DNA of 64,000 nucleotides from Pseudomonas taiwanensis (GTDB lineage: Bacteria; Pseudomonadota; Gammaproteobacteria; Pseudomonadales; Pseudomonadaceae). Made by a program: the position numbers and the translations under genes. The stretch's first letter is position 1. Each line of letters opens with the position of its first letter. The notes beneath the pieces were generated by a model. The model ran no database searches. It saw nothing but the letters and a program-made list of their open reading frames with translations, and had not been told where the DNA came from. Below are positions 43,770 to 53,476 of the stretch, one piece after another. The stretch is from the NCBI RefSeq assembly GCF_013393345.1, contig NZ_QJRF01000057.1, positions 62,001 to 126,000 on the forward strand. Direction: 5' to 3'.

Positions 43770-45759
43770 GTCCATCGGCATCGGGCGTTCCACTGCGGAA
43801 CACCCCCACGGCCTCGCCGAGGCTGGCGCTCAGCCGCTGCAGGCTGCCCGAGGCCTCTTCAAGGCGGCCGCAATCCTCGGCGTTCTGCTCCACAACCTGA
43901 CTGACATGGCCCACCGCCGCATCCACGTGGCGGGCCATGTCGTGCTGGGTGGTGGCCGTCTCGGCGATGCTCCGTCCGGTGCGTTCGATGCGCACCATCG
44001 CCGCACTGACCGCCGCCAGCACCCCAGTGGCGCGGCCGCTGAGTTCGACGCCCTCCCCGGTCAACCGCTGACTGCCGCGCAGGCTCGCGGCCGTGTCACG
44101 GGTCAGTTGGCCCAGGCGCTGGATCATGGCGTCGATCTCGCCGGTGGAATCCCGCGTGCGGCTGGCCAGGGCCCGCACCTCGTCGGCCACCACGGCGAAG
44201 CCACGGCCGTGTTCGCCGGCTCGGGCCGCCTCGATGGCGGCGTTCAGGGCCAGCAGGTTGGTCTGCTCGGCCACCGCGTTGATCACGTCCAGCACGGCGG
44301 TGATGCCCTCGCTCTGGGTTTCCAGCACTTGCATGGAAGCCGCGCTGGCGGACATTTCCCGCGACAGCCGCTGCAGGCTGTCACTGGCCTGGCGCACCAG
44401 GCTGTCGCCCTCGCGGATCAGCGCACCGGCTTCTCCCAGGGCCGTCTGGCTGCCGTCCACCTGCGCACTGGTCTCGGCCGCCGCGCCGGTCATGCGCTGC
44501 ATGGCGTCGACCACCCGGTCGGTCTGCTGACGCTGCGCGCGCACGCCCTGCCCTGTGCGTTCCACCATGCCGGCCAGGGAGCCGGCGGCGCGGTCCAGCT
44601 GCGCCACTTCTTCGCCAATCCTCCCCACCAGCGCGCGCAAGGCCTCCAGCATCAGGCCGATGGCGTCGCTCAGGCGGCCCAGCTCGTCGCGCCGGCCGGA
44701 AGGCGCCAGGCGCTCACCGAGGTCACCAGACGCCACCCGCTGGGCGAGCCCCAGCATGCGCCGCAGCGGCGCGACCACCGCGCGACGGATCGCCAGGCAA
44801 GCGCCGACGCTCAGGGCCAGCGCCAGCAGCACCATGACCGCCAGTTGCAGGTCGAGGCGCTGGCGCAGTGCGGTATGGGCGGCGTCACGCCGGACCCGCT
44901 CCGCCTGCAGCAGGCTCGTCACCTTGTCCGCCGATGCCGCCATGCTCGCCTGGGCGGCGGTGGCCGACTCGCCGCTGGCGGCGAAGCGCCGGAATGCCTG
45001 GCGATACTCCTCCAGCGCACGGCTGGCCTCGTCGAGGGACTGGCGTCGCTCGCCGTCCAGCCGCGACGCCACGCTGGTCAGGGCGGTGCCCAGTTCGTTA
45101 CTGCGGTTCTCCCAATCGTCGTGGAAGCGCTTCTGCGCATCCAGGGAGAAATACAGCTCGCTGTCCCGCAGATTCGCCAAGCGTTCGCGCAGGCTGGCCG
45201 CCTCCTCCAGCAACTGCATCTGCTGCGGGTCGGGCGCCGCGTCCTGTTCGAGGCCGAGGTTGATGTCATCCAGCTGGTCGAGGAACAGCCCGCTGAAACG
45301 CTGGCCGGTGGTCTCCGCCAACGCCTGCATGCGCAAGCGCGCATCGACGGCTGCGCTGCGTGCCCCGGCATAGCCCCGAAAAGCGTCCAGATACTGCCCG
45401 GTGGTAGTTTCCAGGGCCCGGCCGAAGGCCTCTCCCGACTGCGTCAGGGGCAGTTCGGCAGACAGACGCCGCAGGTTGGTCTCGACCCGCTCGACCGCCG
45501 CCGGCACGGGTGACAGGCCGAAATCCTTTTCCGCCAGGCGCGCCCGGGAAAGGCTGTCCTGCAGCCGATCGAGGGCGCGCAACTGCTCCGCGCCGGCCTG
45601 GGTCGCGCGCAGCGCATGAAGGGCGGTGAGCGCCATGCCCAGGGTGCAGGCCAATACCAGGGCGAACCCCAGCGACAGCTTGCCGCCGACACTGAGGTGG
45701 TCCAGCCAGCGCCGCAGCGCACCGGGCCGGGAATCGAGAGTTCGAATGGTGACGGGCAA
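43759..45759 (-). CDS. Methyl-accepting chemotaxis protein
   Basis: 666 aa from a TTG at 45759, which follows GGAGGAGG and immediately opens the cytoplasmic-to-membrane N-terminus; earlier in-frame ATGs have no ribosome site. TM1 is about residues 27-47. A helical periplasmic domain of about 235 residues follows (4HB/HBM-like, many Glu/Gln/Leu heptads). TM2 and HAMP ([30 protein letters not shown]) come next, then the signalling tip [35 protein letters not shown]. It probably senses a compound handled by the surrounding catabolic genes. Confidence 0.92.
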   Translation of the reverse strand: MPVTIRTLDSRPGALRRWLDHLSVGGKLSLGFALVLACTLGMALTALHALRATQAGAEQLRALDRLQDSLSRARLAEKDFGLSPVPAAVERVETNLRRLSAELPLTQSGEAFGRALETTTGQYLDAFRGYAGARSAAVDARLRMQALAETTGQRFSGLFLDQLDDINLGLEQDAAPDPQQMQLLEEAASLRERLANLRDSELYFSLDAQKRFHDDWENRSNELGTALTSVASRLDGERRQSLDEASRALEEYRQAFRRFAASGESATAAQASMAASADKVTSLLQAERVRRDAAHTALRQRLDLQLAVMVLLALALSVGACLAIRRAVVAPLRRMLGLAQRVASGDLGERLAPSGRRDELGRLSDAIGLMLEALRALVGRIGEEVAQLDRAAGSLAGMVERTGQGVRAQRQQTDRVVDAMQRMTGAAAETSAQVDGSQTALGEAGALIREGDSLVRQASDSLQRLSREMSASAASMQVLETQSEGITAVLDVINAVAEQTNLLALNAAIEAARAGEHGRGFAVVADEVRALASRTRDSTGEIDAMIQRLGQLTRDTAASLRGSQRLTGEGVELSGRATGVLAAVSAAMVRIERTGRSIAETATTQHDMARHVDAAVGHVSQVVEQNAEDCGRLEEASGSLQRLSASLGEAVGVFRSGTPDADGLRG

Positions 45760-45828
45760 GGCAGCCTCCTCCGTTGGGCAGTGCGCAGCGAGCGCGGCCG
45801 CATACCCTAGCCAGCCCCTGTGCGGGCC

Positions 45829-45861
45829 AACCAATCGAGACTGACGATGCAAGGCATCGCC
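45829..45861. promoter_or_regulatory. Nod-box-like operator copy 3
   Basis: A 33-base motif starting AACCAATCG and ending CATCGCC, with ATC (45834-45836), N9, GAT (45846-45848). It is located in the 344-base gap between the chemoreceptor and the hydrolase gene, about 245 bases before the hydrolase ATG. Nothing else was recognised in this gap. Confidence 0.72.
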
Positions 45862-46103
45862 GTTCGCCATGCCTGTCGCGCGAGAGGTGGGGCCATGTAT
45901 CTCGCGATCCGATAGCTGGCATCCGAACAAGCGATTTGTCCAATTCCTACCCCCATGCGAGCTTGCCAGGGCCGCCCCAGCCGGGTGGTCGACGCCCGCA
46001 CCACTGCCTGATGCGGGAGCAGTCATCCAGGGAGCGCCCGCCTTGCGTCCGGCGCCAACCGCCGCGAAGGCGCGCCCCGGATCAGAAGAAGGAAAACAAC
46101 AAC

Positions 46104-47261
46104 ATGTTCCGTTACTTCCCTACGAACTACGTCTGGAATCTCTCGGTGGACCTGGCGCTGGAAATGGGCGCCCGTATCGGTGAAATCGTCGAAATGTGCG
46201 AACCCCTGCAGGACGCCGCCAAGCAACCCGACGCTGCCGGTACCCGGGCCTTCCGTGAAACCTGGTCGAAGATGGCCGACAAACTCTGTGACCTCGCCCG
46301 CGAGGACGAAGAGAAAGGCCGCCTGCTCTCGGCCGGGGAGAAGTACAACCGCGCCGCCACCTACTATCTGACCTGCGAACGGCTCCAGGCCCACGGTGCC
46401 CCCGGCCGTCTGGAACTGTACCAACGCTTCCTCGACACCTTCGCCCGTGGCATCGCCCTCTCCGGCGAGAACTGCGAACGCGTGGAGATCCCCTACGAGG
46501 GCAAGGTCATCTCCGGCCTGCTCGTCCGCGCCGAAGGTGTGGAAGGCCCCGCACCGCTGCTGGTGCAGCTAAACGGCCTGGATTCCACCAAGGAAATGAA
46601 ATACCGCGTCGGCCTGCCGATGTGGCTGGCCAAGCGTGGCGTGTCCTCGCTGCTGATCGACCAGCCGGGCACCGGCGAGGCCCTGCGGCTGCATGACTTG
46701 AAAGCCCGCTACGACGCCGAGCACTGGGGCAGCCGCGTCTTCGACTGGCTGGAGACCCGCGAGGACGTGGACGCCAGCCGCATCGGCTGCGAAGGCGTGT
46801 CCCTCGGCGGCTACTACTGCCCCCGCGTGGTGGCCTTCGAACCGCGCTTCGCCTGTGGTGTGGTCTGGGGCGCCAACCATGACTGGCGCGACGTGCAGAA
46901 ACGCCGCCTGGAGCGCGAGGGCAGCTTCCCGGTGCCGCACTACTGGGAGCACGTGCGCTGGGTCTGGGGCGGCAAGGACGTCGACGAGTTCATGACCATC
47001 GCCGAGAACGTCCACCTGGACGGTGTGGTGGAACGCATCAAGGTCCCCTTCCTGGTCACCCACGGCGAACAGGATTCCCAGATCCCGCTGAAGTGGGCCC
47101 ACCGTACCTACGAGCAGTTGGTGAACAGCCCGAAGCGCGAACTGAAGATCTTCACCCCGCGCGAAGGCGGTGTGCAGCACTCCAGCTTCGACAACTCCAT
47201 CAATGCCGGCCAGTACATCGCCGACTGGGTCGCCGAGACCCTCGGCGGCCGTACCGCCTGA
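46104..47261 (+). CDS. Alpha/beta hydrolase, C-C hydrolase-like (FrsA/DHPON-hydrolase group)
   Basis: 385 aa. A helical N-terminal part of about 120 residues precedes the alpha/beta core, as in FrsA/Ayg1 and 2,6-dihydroxypseudooxynicotine hydrolase. The nucleophile is Ser233 in GVSLGG, the acid probably Asp in [10 protein letters not shown], and the base His in GGVQHSSFD. This group cleaves C-C bonds beside a carbonyl on an aromatic or keto substrate. AAGGA precedes ATG 46104. It forms a two-gene unit with the VOC dioxygenase 22 bases downstream. Confidence 0.88.
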   Translation: MFRYFPTNYVWNLSVDLALEMGARIGEIVEMCEPLQDAAKQPDAAGTRAFRETWSKMADKLCDLAREDEEKGRLLSAGEKYNRAATYYLTCERLQAHGAPGRLELYQRFLDTFARGIALSGENCERVEIPYEGKVISGLLVRAEGVEGPAPLLVQLNGLDSTKEMKYRVGLPMWLAKRGVSSLLIDQPGTGEALRLHDLKARYDAEHWGSRVFDWLETREDVDASRIGCEGVSLGGYYCPRVVAFEPRFACGVVWGANHDWRDVQKRRLEREGSFPVPHYWEHVRWVWGGKDVDEFMTIAENVHLDGVVERIKVPFLVTHGEQDSQIPLKWAHRTYEQLVNSPKRELKIFTPREGGVQHSSFDNSINAGQYIADWVAETLGGRTA

Positions 47262-47283
47262 TTGCCAAAACGAGAATCCGACC

Positions 47284-48219
47284 ATGAAGATCATCGGACC
47301 TGATTACCTGGTGTTCGGCGTCGACGACGTTGACGCCTGCGTGCAATACCTCACCGACTATGGACTCAAGCCACGCGGTCTCGACGCAACCGGCGGCTAC
47401 CTGGAAGCCCTGGACGGCACCGGCGTCGTCATTCGCCATCGCGACGACGCGCGCCTGCCGAAGGCGATGGAAACCGCCAGCACTCTTCGTGAAACGGTCT
47501 ATGGCGTCGCCGACGAAGCGACTCTGCAGGCCATCGAGGCCGAGCTGTCGAAAGATCGCGACGTAGTCCGTGGTAAAGACGGCGTTCTCCGCGTAGTGGA
47601 TGACATGGGCTTTGCCCTCGGCTTCCAGATTACCTGCCGACGCACTCTCGACCTGCCCGGCGAGATCAGCAACGCGCCTGGTTCCAGCTTCAGCCGCGAG
47701 GTCAATACCCTGGGCTCCAGCGACGAGATGGCCGCCCTGCCCCGCAGCCTGTCCCATGTCGTCTACTTCGTCCCTGACTACGCCAAGGCGGAAGCCTTCT
47801 ACCTGCGCATCGGCTTCGTCTGCACCGACCGCTTCACCGATGTCGGACCGTTCCTGCGCCCGGCCGGCACCCTGGACCACCACACGCTGTTCCTGATCCA
47901 GACACCTCCGTTCATGAAGGGCATTGAGCACTTCACCTTCCACATGGGCGGCCCCACCGAAGTGATGCTGGCCGGCACCCGTCTGGTGGAGAAGGGCTAC
48001 GAGTCGTTCTGGGGCCCCGGCCGCCACCAGTTGGGTTCCAACTGGTTCTGGTACTTCAACAGCCCCATGGGCTGCCACGTGGAGTACGACGCCGACATGG
48101 ACCTGCACGACGAAAGCTGGACTGCCCGTGAGGCTCTGCCCGGCGCGGACAATTCACAGTATTTCCTGTTCCACTACCAGGAAAAATGGGCACCGGGTGG
48201 TCCGCCGCCCAAGCATTGA
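47284..48219 (+). CDS. Extradiol-type ring-cleavage dioxygenase (two-domain VOC protein)
   Basis: 311 aa, two vicinal-oxygen-chelate domains. The C-terminal domain carries a full metal triad with the spacing of type I extradiol dioxygenases: His158 (SLSHVVYF), His216 (GIEHFTFH), Glu267 (CHVEYD). Intervals of 58 and 51 residues compare with 64 and 50 in BphC. The N-terminal domain lacks these residues, as in that family. It is therefore likely to be an Fe(II) catechol-type 2,3-dioxygenase. It is co-transcribed with the hydrolase and ends at a rho-independent terminator. Confidence 0.9.
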   Translation: MKIIGPDYLVFGVDDVDACVQYLTDYGLKPRGLDATGGYLEALDGTGVVIRHRDDARLPKAMETASTLRETVYGVADEATLQAIEAELSKDRDVVRGKDGVLRVVDDMGFALGFQITCRRTLDLPGEISNAPGSSFSREVNTLGSSDEMAALPRSLSHVVYFVPDYAKAEAFYLRIGFVCTDRFTDVGPFLRPAGTLDHHTLFLIQTPPFMKGIEHFTFHMGGPTEVMLAGTRLVEKGYESFWGPGRHQLGSNWFWYFNSPMGCHVEYDADMDLHDESWTAREALPGADNSQYFLFHYQEKWAPGGPPPKH

Positions 48220-48290
48220 CGCGCTCCGTCGTCATCGGCAGGCACACCCCCGGAGCCGCACGCCCCGGGCAAGGGGAACCTGCCGCCTCA

Positions 48291-48324
48291 ACTCCCGGGA
48301 GCCGGCTGGCCCGGGAGTCTTTTT
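48291..48324 (+). terminator. Rho-independent terminator of the hydrolase/VOC operon
   Basis: ACTCCCGGG / CCCGGGAGT (perfect 9 bp) with a 10-base loop, followed by CTTTTTG. The rest of the 48220-48511 gap holds only the promoter side of the MFS gene. Confidence 0.88.
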
Positions 48325-48511
48325 GCGCCCATGGCATGGTGACGATCAGTCACTTCGCCAACGCCACGGACCCCGCCCACAAGGCATGGGCTCCGCCTTT
48401 TTCATCCCCTCGGACCGGTGTTCCCCATGGCGACAGGCTGTAAGGGACATCGGTCCATCCCTTAACCTGTACGCCATTCGTCACGCCACCGACCTCCCGC
48501 CAAGGAATTCG

Positions 48512-49927
48512 ATGAACGCGCCACCCCGCCACCTCCCCGCCGGCCATGCGCAATTGCGCAGCCTGCTGCCCGGCCTGATGCTGGGCCTGTTCATGGCCGC
48601 CCTCGACCAGACCATCGTGGCCGCCGCCCTGCCCGCCATAGCCCGCCAACTGTCCGGTGCCGAACTGCTGGCCTGGGTGGTTTCCGGTTATCTGCTGGCG
48701 ATGACGGTGGCCACGCCGCTGCTCGGCAAACTGGGCGACCAGTTGGGTCGCCGGCGGATGCTGGCCGTCGCCCTGCTGCTGTTCGTCCTGGCCTCGGTGC
48801 TTTGCGCGCTGGCCCGCGACATGGGTGAGTTGGTGGCTGCCAGGCTGCTGCAGGGCATCGGCGCCGGCGGCCTCATGGCCACTACCCAGGCCCTGGTGGG
48901 CGACCTGGTGGAGCCCGCCGAGCGCGGCCGCTACCAGGGCTGGTTCAGCAGCATGTTCGCCCTGGCGAGCCTTGCCGGGCCGGTGCTGGGTACCGGCCTC
49001 AGCACGCGGCTGTCCTGGCACTGGGTGTTCTGGCTGAACCTGCCCCTGGGGGTACTGTGCTTCCTGTTGGCGCGCCCAGCGCTGAAGTCCCTGGTGCAGC
49101 AGCGCCGGGACTCACCCATCGACTACCTGGGCGCCGCCCTGCTGTCCCTGGGCCTGGCCTCCCTGCTCTGGCTGGTTGGCCGTGTCGGCCACGCGGTGGA
49201 TCCTCTGGACGCCGGCAACCTCGCCGCGCTGGGGTTGTGCGCCGTGGCACTGCCGCTGTTCGTCGCCAGCCAGAAGCGCGCCAGCGATCCGCTCATCCCC
49301 CTGCCGCTGTTGCGCATCGCGACGGCGCGGGGCGGCTGGCTGCTGCTGTTCTTCGCCAGTTTCCAGGCGATTGGCCTCGCCGTGCTGATTCCCCTGCATA
49401 CCAGTGGCCAGGGGTTTTCCAGCAGCACCGCACAGCTCACCGCCATCGCCTTCGGTGCGCCCCTTGGCGCCTACCTTGGGGGACGGCTGAGCGCCCACTG
49501 GGGTCGCTACAAAGGCCTGCTGGTCACCGGCAGCGCACTGCTGCCGTTGGCCTTGTTGGCCTGGGCCTGGCTACCGCTGTCCGCCGGCGGTCATCTGCTG
49601 GTGCTGCTGCTTTGTGGCGCCGCCCTCGGCATGCAGTTCCCCACCTCCCTGGTGGCGGTGCAGAACGCCGTGCCGACCGAGCACCTGGGCGTCGCCACCG
49701 GTCTCTGCGGCCTCTCGCGCGGCCTCGGCGGTGCACTAGGGGTAGCAGCATTGTCCAGCCTTTACTGGCTGCTCTCGCCGGAAGCGCCGAGCGACGCCCT
49801 CGAACTGGCCGGCGGCGCACTCGCCGGCGAGGCCTTCCGCCAGCTGTTGCTGCTGGACAGCCTGGTCGCCCTGCTACCGCTGCTGATCGCCCTGCGCCTG
49901 GAGGACCTGCCGCTGCGCCGGGCGTAG
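48512..49927 (+). CDS. MFS transporter, DHA2 (EmrB/QacA-like)
   Basis: 471 aa with about 14 membrane segments. The DHA2 motif LDQTIVAAALPAIARQLSGAELLAWVVSGYLL and motif A GKLGDQLGRRRM are intact. Such pumps export toxic aromatics, dyes and drugs with H+ exchange. AAGGA precedes ATG 48512. It stands after the ring-cleavage operon, so it probably protects against, or exports, pathway compounds. It is separated from the arylsulfatase (convergent) by a REP-like region. Confidence 0.9.
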   Translation: MNAPPRHLPAGHAQLRSLLPGLMLGLFMAALDQTIVAAALPAIARQLSGAELLAWVVSGYLLAMTVATPLLGKLGDQLGRRRMLAVALLLFVLASVLCALARDMGELVAARLLQGIGAGGLMATTQALVGDLVEPAERGRYQGWFSSMFALASLAGPVLGTGLSTRLSWHWVFWLNLPLGVLCFLLARPALKSLVQQRRDSPIDYLGAALLSLGLASLLWLVGRVGHAVDPLDAGNLAALGLCAVALPLFVASQKRASDPLIPLPLLRIATARGGWLLLFFASFQAIGLAVLIPLHTSGQGFSSSTAQLTAIAFGAPLGAYLGGRLSAHWGRYKGLLVTGSALLPLALLAWAWLPLSAGGHLLVLLLCGAALGMQFPTSLVAVQNAVPTEHLGVATGLCGLSRGLGGALGVAALSSLYWLLSPEAPSDALELAGGALAGEAFRQLLLLDSLVALLPLLIALRLEDLPLRRA

Positions 49928-50005
49928 GGTGCACGGCGCACACCGCCCGATCCACCCTACGAACTGACTCCAGCCCGTAGGATGGGTAGAGGAACGAAAC
50001 CCATC
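49924..50005. repeat. REP-like inverted repeats between convergent genes
   Basis: Two dyads: GTAGGGTG (49924-49931) with CACCCTAC (49953-49960), and GATGGGT (49981-49987) with ACCCATC (49999-50005). GTAGGGTGCAC...CACCCTAC and GGATGGGTAGAG...GAAACCCATC are sequences common between genes in Pseudomonas and relatives. They may also terminate the MFS and sulfatase transcripts. Confidence 0.75.
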
Positions 50006-50048
50006 GCCTCGTTGGAGTCCAGGGCGATGCGGCACAGGCGCTTCGGCC

Positions 50049-51686
50049 TCATTGCACCCCTGCAACCGGCGGCGCGACCACCCCGACCCGGCGCGCATAG
50101 TCCAGCCAGGCCCCCTTGAGGCGCTCCAGGGTCGCCGGCTGTTCAGCTGCCAGGTCCCGCTGCTCGCCGCGATCCCGGGACAGGTCGAACAGCTGCCAGC
50201 GGAGCGGCGGCGGAACGTCACCGGGCTTACCCCAGGGCACCAGGCCGAGCAGTTTCAGGTTGCCTTCGCGGTAGTAGCGGCTGCCGAACAGCTCCCCGGC
50301 CATGAATGGTTCGGGGCGGCCCTGGCCTTCCAGCATGGCCAGCATCGAACGGCCGGTGATGGGGTGCTTCGGCTGGTCCTTCCAGCTGTCACCCGGATCG
50401 GGCAGACCAGCCAGGGCGAGGAAGGTCGGCGCCAGTTCATCCACCCGCGCGACGCTGCGCTCCAGGCCCTGGCGACGGAGGCTGGCTGGCAACAGCACGA
50501 TGGCCGGGACGCTGATACCGCCCTCGGCGGTGCTGCCCTTGAACAGCCGCAGGGGCGCCGCGCTCACCTCGGCCCAACGCAGACCGTAGTCGATCTGCGA
50601 GCCGCGCCGACCAAGGTTCGCCAGGCTGTTGTCGGTGTCGGGACCGGCCGGGTAGAACTGCTCGTGGCGCTCGCCAGCGGCGCCATTGTCGGAGATGAAC
50701 ACCACCAGGGTGTTGTCCAGCTGGCCGCTCTGGCGCAGGTAGTCGAGCAGGCGACCGACGTTGTGGTCGAGGTTGTCGACCATGGCCGCGTAGATCTCCA
50801 TTTTGCGGGCCTCGACGCGCTTCTGCGCGGCGTTCAGGTGATCCCAATCGGGCAGTTGCGGGCTCGCGGGCAAAGGCGCGGCACTCTGGAAGTCCGCGGG
50901 CAGCAGGCCCATGGTCTTCATCCGCTCGATACGCCCCTGGCGGATTGCGTCATAACCGCCGTCGTAGCGACCCCGGTACTTGTCCAGGTAAGCCTCCGGC
51001 GCCTGTAGCGGCCAGTGTGGCGAGGTGTAGGCGGCGTAAGCGAAGAACGGCTTGCCGCTGCCTTCCCCCGCCTTCAGGTAGCCGATCAGCCTGTCGGTGT
51101 AGAAATCCGTGGAGTAAAAATCCGCCGGCAGCTCCACCGGGTGACCGTTCTCACGGTAGGTGACCTGTTCGAGCTTGGTCGCGGCTCCCGCTGTCGGCTT
51201 GAAGTGCACGGCGCCGCCCTCCAGCAGGGTGAAAGACTGCTCGAAGCCGCGCCGGTCGGGCCCCTGCTCCGGGGCCAGACCCAGGTGCCACTTGCCTACC
51301 ATGCTGGTGCGGTAGCCACCACCCTGCAGCAACTCGGCGATGGAATGAGCCTGCTGGTTGAGGTAGCCCTCGTAGCCCGGCTTGCCGCGTTGGAAGGGCT
51401 GGATCGCCTCACCCATGGTGCCCAGCCCGGCCAGGTGGTTGTCGGTGCCGGACATCAGCATCGCCCGCGTTGGCGAACAGGTGGGCGCAGCGTACATGTT
51501 GGTCAGCTGCAGGCCGCTTTCGGCCAGGCGGTCCAGATTCGGCGTGGCGATCTCGCCACCGAAGGCGCCCAGGTCCGAGTAACCCAGGTCATCGGCGACG
51601 ATCAGCAGGATATTGGGCCGCTCGGCGGCACCGGCATGAAGCGGCGCCAGGCAAGCCAGGGCAGCCAGCAGCAGGGAAAAGCGCAC
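50049..51686 (-). CDS. Exported type I arylsulfatase
   Basis: 545 aa. A signal peptide covers about residues 1-21 (LLLAALACLAPLHAGA). Metal-binding Asp32/Asp33 lie in ADDLGYSD, and the formylglycine-forming Cys70 in the C-x-P-x-R motif CSPTR. Further conserved segments GKWHLG and FISDNGAAGE are present. The start is a GTG at 51686 with AAGGAG 5-10 bases upstream. Type I sulfatases need a maturation enzyme, which is not in this window. It is the last gene of the long leftward series and could desulfate an aryl or sterol-like sulfate in the periplasm. Confidence 0.92.
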   Translation of the reverse strand: MRFSLLLAALACLAPLHAGAAERPNILLIVADDLGYSDLGAFGGEIATPNLDRLAESGLQLTNMYAAPTCSPTRAMLMSGTDNHLAGLGTMGEAIQPFQRGKPGYEGYLNQQAHSIAELLQGGGYRTSMVGKWHLGLAPEQGPDRRGFEQSFTLLEGGAVHFKPTAGAATKLEQVTYRENGHPVELPADFYSTDFYTDRLIGYLKAGEGSGKPFFAYAAYTSPHWPLQAPEAYLDKYRGRYDGGYDAIRQGRIERMKTMGLLPADFQSAAPLPASPQLPDWDHLNAAQKRVEARKMEIYAAMVDNLDHNVGRLLDYLRQSGQLDNTLVVFISDNGAAGERHEQFYPAGPDTDNSLANLGRRGSQIDYGLRWAEVSAAPLRLFKGSTAEGGISVPAIVLLPASLRRQGLERSVARVDELAPTFLALAGLPDPGDSWKDQPKHPITGRSMLAMLEGQGRPEPFMAGELFGSRYYREGNLKLLGLVPWGKPGDVPPPLRWQLFDLSRDRGEQRDLAAEQPATLERLKGAWLDYARRVGVVAPPVAGVQ

Positions 51687-51701
51687 GGGGAACTCCTTTT
51701 C

Positions 51702-52490
51702 TCATTCTTCGAAGATGGCTACGGCGCGGACGAAGCCCGCCGAGGCATGCTTGATCTTGTAGGGGAAGCAGGACACCAGGAAGCCGCTCACCGGCAGGCT
51801 GTCGAGGTTGGCGAGCTTTTCCATCTGGCCGTAGCCGATGTCGCGCCCGGCCTTGTGCCCTTCCCAGATGATCGAGGCATCGCCCGATTCGGCGAAGCGC
51901 TCGCGGGTGTACTTGAACGGCGCGTCCCAGCTCCAGGCGTCGGTGCCCACCACCCGTACGCCGCGCTCCAGCAGGTAGAGCGTGGCCTCGCGGCCCATGC
52001 CGACGCCCGCTTCCAGGTAGCCCGGCTTACCGAACAGGCTGCCGGCGCGGGTGTTCACCAGCACAATGTCCAGCGGTTTCAGCTCGTGGCCGATACGTGC
52101 CAGCTCCGCCTCCACTTCGGCGGCGGTGACCACATGGCCGTCGGGCAGCGCACGAAAATCCAGCTTCACCCCCGGCTGCAGACACCACTCGAGGGGCAAC
52201 TCATCGATGCCGAAGGCGGGCTTACCGCCATCGGTGGTAGACGCATAGTGCCATGGGGCATCCATGTGGGTGCCGCTGTGGGTGGTAATCGCCAGGCGCT
52301 CGGCAGCCCATGACTCATTGCCTGGCATCTGGTCGATGGACAGGCCGGGGAACATCGCGGCCATTTCCGGCCAACCCTGCTGGTGGTCCATGTAGTCGAT
52401 CTTCGGCAACAGCGGTGGTGGATCGGTGTAGGGGTTGTTGTCCAGGGTGACGGAAAGGTCGACCAGGCGGCGTTTGCGGGCAAGGGTCAT
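51702..52490 (-). CDS. Cyclase-family metal hydrolase (kynurenine-formamidase-like fold)
   Basis: 262 aa. It carries the family signature HSGTHMDAPWHY (HxGTHxDxPxH), which binds two metal ions. Relatives are kynurenine formamidase, isatin hydrolase and polyketide cyclases; the reaction here is probably hydrolysis of a lactone, amide or lactam-like ring. ATG 52490 is chosen; the longer frame begins with a TTG and would overlap the epimerase stop. It is 15 bases before the sulfatase GTG and 11 bases after the epimerase stop, so it is operonic. Confidence 0.87.
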   Translation of the reverse strand: MTLARKRRLVDLSVTLDNNPYTDPPPLLPKIDYMDHQQGWPEMAAMFPGLSIDQMPGNESWAAERLAITTHSGTHMDAPWHYASTTDGGKPAFGIDELPLEWCLQPGVKLDFRALPDGHVVTAAEVEAELARIGHELKPLDIVLVNTRAGSLFGKPGYLEAGVGMGREATLYLLERGVRVVGTDAWSWDAPFKYTRERFAESGDASIIWEGHKAGRDIGYGQMEKLANLDSLPVSGFLVSCFPYKIKHASAGFVRAVAIFEE

Positions 52491-52501
52491 GGCGGCGGTT
52501 C

Positions 52502-53476
52502 TCAAGCGATTCGTTCAATGGCGTGGGTACGCCGGGACGTGGCATTCAGCGCGTTGCGCACCAGGGCCTGGGCCGAGCCGTCGTGGCGGAAGCCCAGGGT
52601 CCGGGCCAGTGGCGTACGCAGGGGTGGATAGCGACCGAACAGGGCCTCCAGGCCGGCGTCGGGCTGGTAGCTGACCAGCTCCCGGCGGTCGTCGCCGAAG
52701 GCTTCGGCCAGTGCCTCGACCACCTGGGCGACGGATAGCTGCAGCACCGGCAGTTGCCAGATGGGTTGCGCCCCGGGGTTGTCGAGTTCGGCGGCATGCA
52801 GCAGGTTGTCGACGCAGCAGCGAGCCGACATCCACCAGGCGGTGGCGCTGGGAGACACCGGGCACTCGTAGGCTTCGCCTGCAGCCAGGGCATGCATCAG
52901 GTCGCTCATGAAGGCCGAGCGCAACCCATTGGGCTCGCGAGGCCGTGCGACGATGCCGGGCAGCCGCAAGACGCGGCCATCCACTTCGCCACGGCGGGCC
53001 AGGTCGCTGACCTGGGTTTCCACCATCAGTTTGTGGGCACCGTAGGACAGCGCCGGGCGTGGCATCAGCCCCTCGTCCATGCGCTTGGGCAGGTCGACGC
53101 CGTACACCGCCACGCTGCTGGCGTACACCAACACCGCTGGGCGTGCCGTGCGGCGCAGCTGATCCAGCAGCTCCAGGCTGGCCAGCAGGTTGACCTGGTG
53201 ACCCAGGCCATACTCCCGCTCCGCCGCGCCACCGGGGATGCTCACCAGGTGGAAGACCACGTCCATGCCGTCGGCCAGGGCCCTGCGCAGCAGTGTGGGA
53301 TCGGTGATGCTGCCCTCCAGCAGACGCAGGCGGTGGTCCGCCGCGAAGCTGTCGAGACGCTGGTCGAGCAGCACCAGCGCCTCAATCCTGTGGCCGCGCA
53401 GGCTGCCCGACTCCAGCAGGCGCTGGACCAGTTGCCGGCCGAGAAAGCCCCCAGCCCCGGTGACCATCACGCGCAT
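52502..53476 (-). CDS. NAD-dependent epimerase/dehydratase family protein (DenD-like)
   Basis: 324 aa extended SDR. The NAD motif TGAGGFLGRQLV is at residues 6-17, VFHLVSIPGG lies near 75, and YGAHKLMVE (YxxxK) near 148. It resembles D-erythronate dehydrogenase and related 3-carboxy-sugar oxidoreductases. In this context it could oxidise a hydroxyl on a ring-cleavage product. ATG 53476 overlaps the FAH gene by 10 bases; the long upstream open frame is a shadow of that gene. Confidence 0.85.
   Translation of the reverse strand: MRVMVTGAGGFLGRQLVQRLLESGSLRGHRIEALVLLDQRLDSFAADHRLRLLEGSITDPTLLRRALADGMDVVFHLVSIPGGAAEREYGLGHQVNLLASLELLDQLRRTARPAVLVYASSVAVYGVDLPKRMDEGLMPRPALSYGAHKLMVETQVSDLARRGEVDGRVLRLPGIVARPREPNGLRSAFMSDLMHALAAGEAYECPVSPSATAWWMSARCCVDNLLHAAELDNPGAQPIWQLPVLQLSVAQVVEALAEAFGDDRRELVSYQPDAGLEALFGRYPPLRTPLARTLGFRHDGSAQALVRNALNATSRRTHAIERIA

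Noticed and set aside
46104..47261. Nicotine (pseudooxynicotine) pathway suggested by the DHPON-hydrolase-like protein plus an FAD monooxygenase
   Set aside because: No nicotine or pseudooxynicotine dehydrogenase, and no molybdenum hydroxylase genes nearby; the rest of the cluster (sulfatase, VanA/B-like, extradiol dioxygenase) does not fit.
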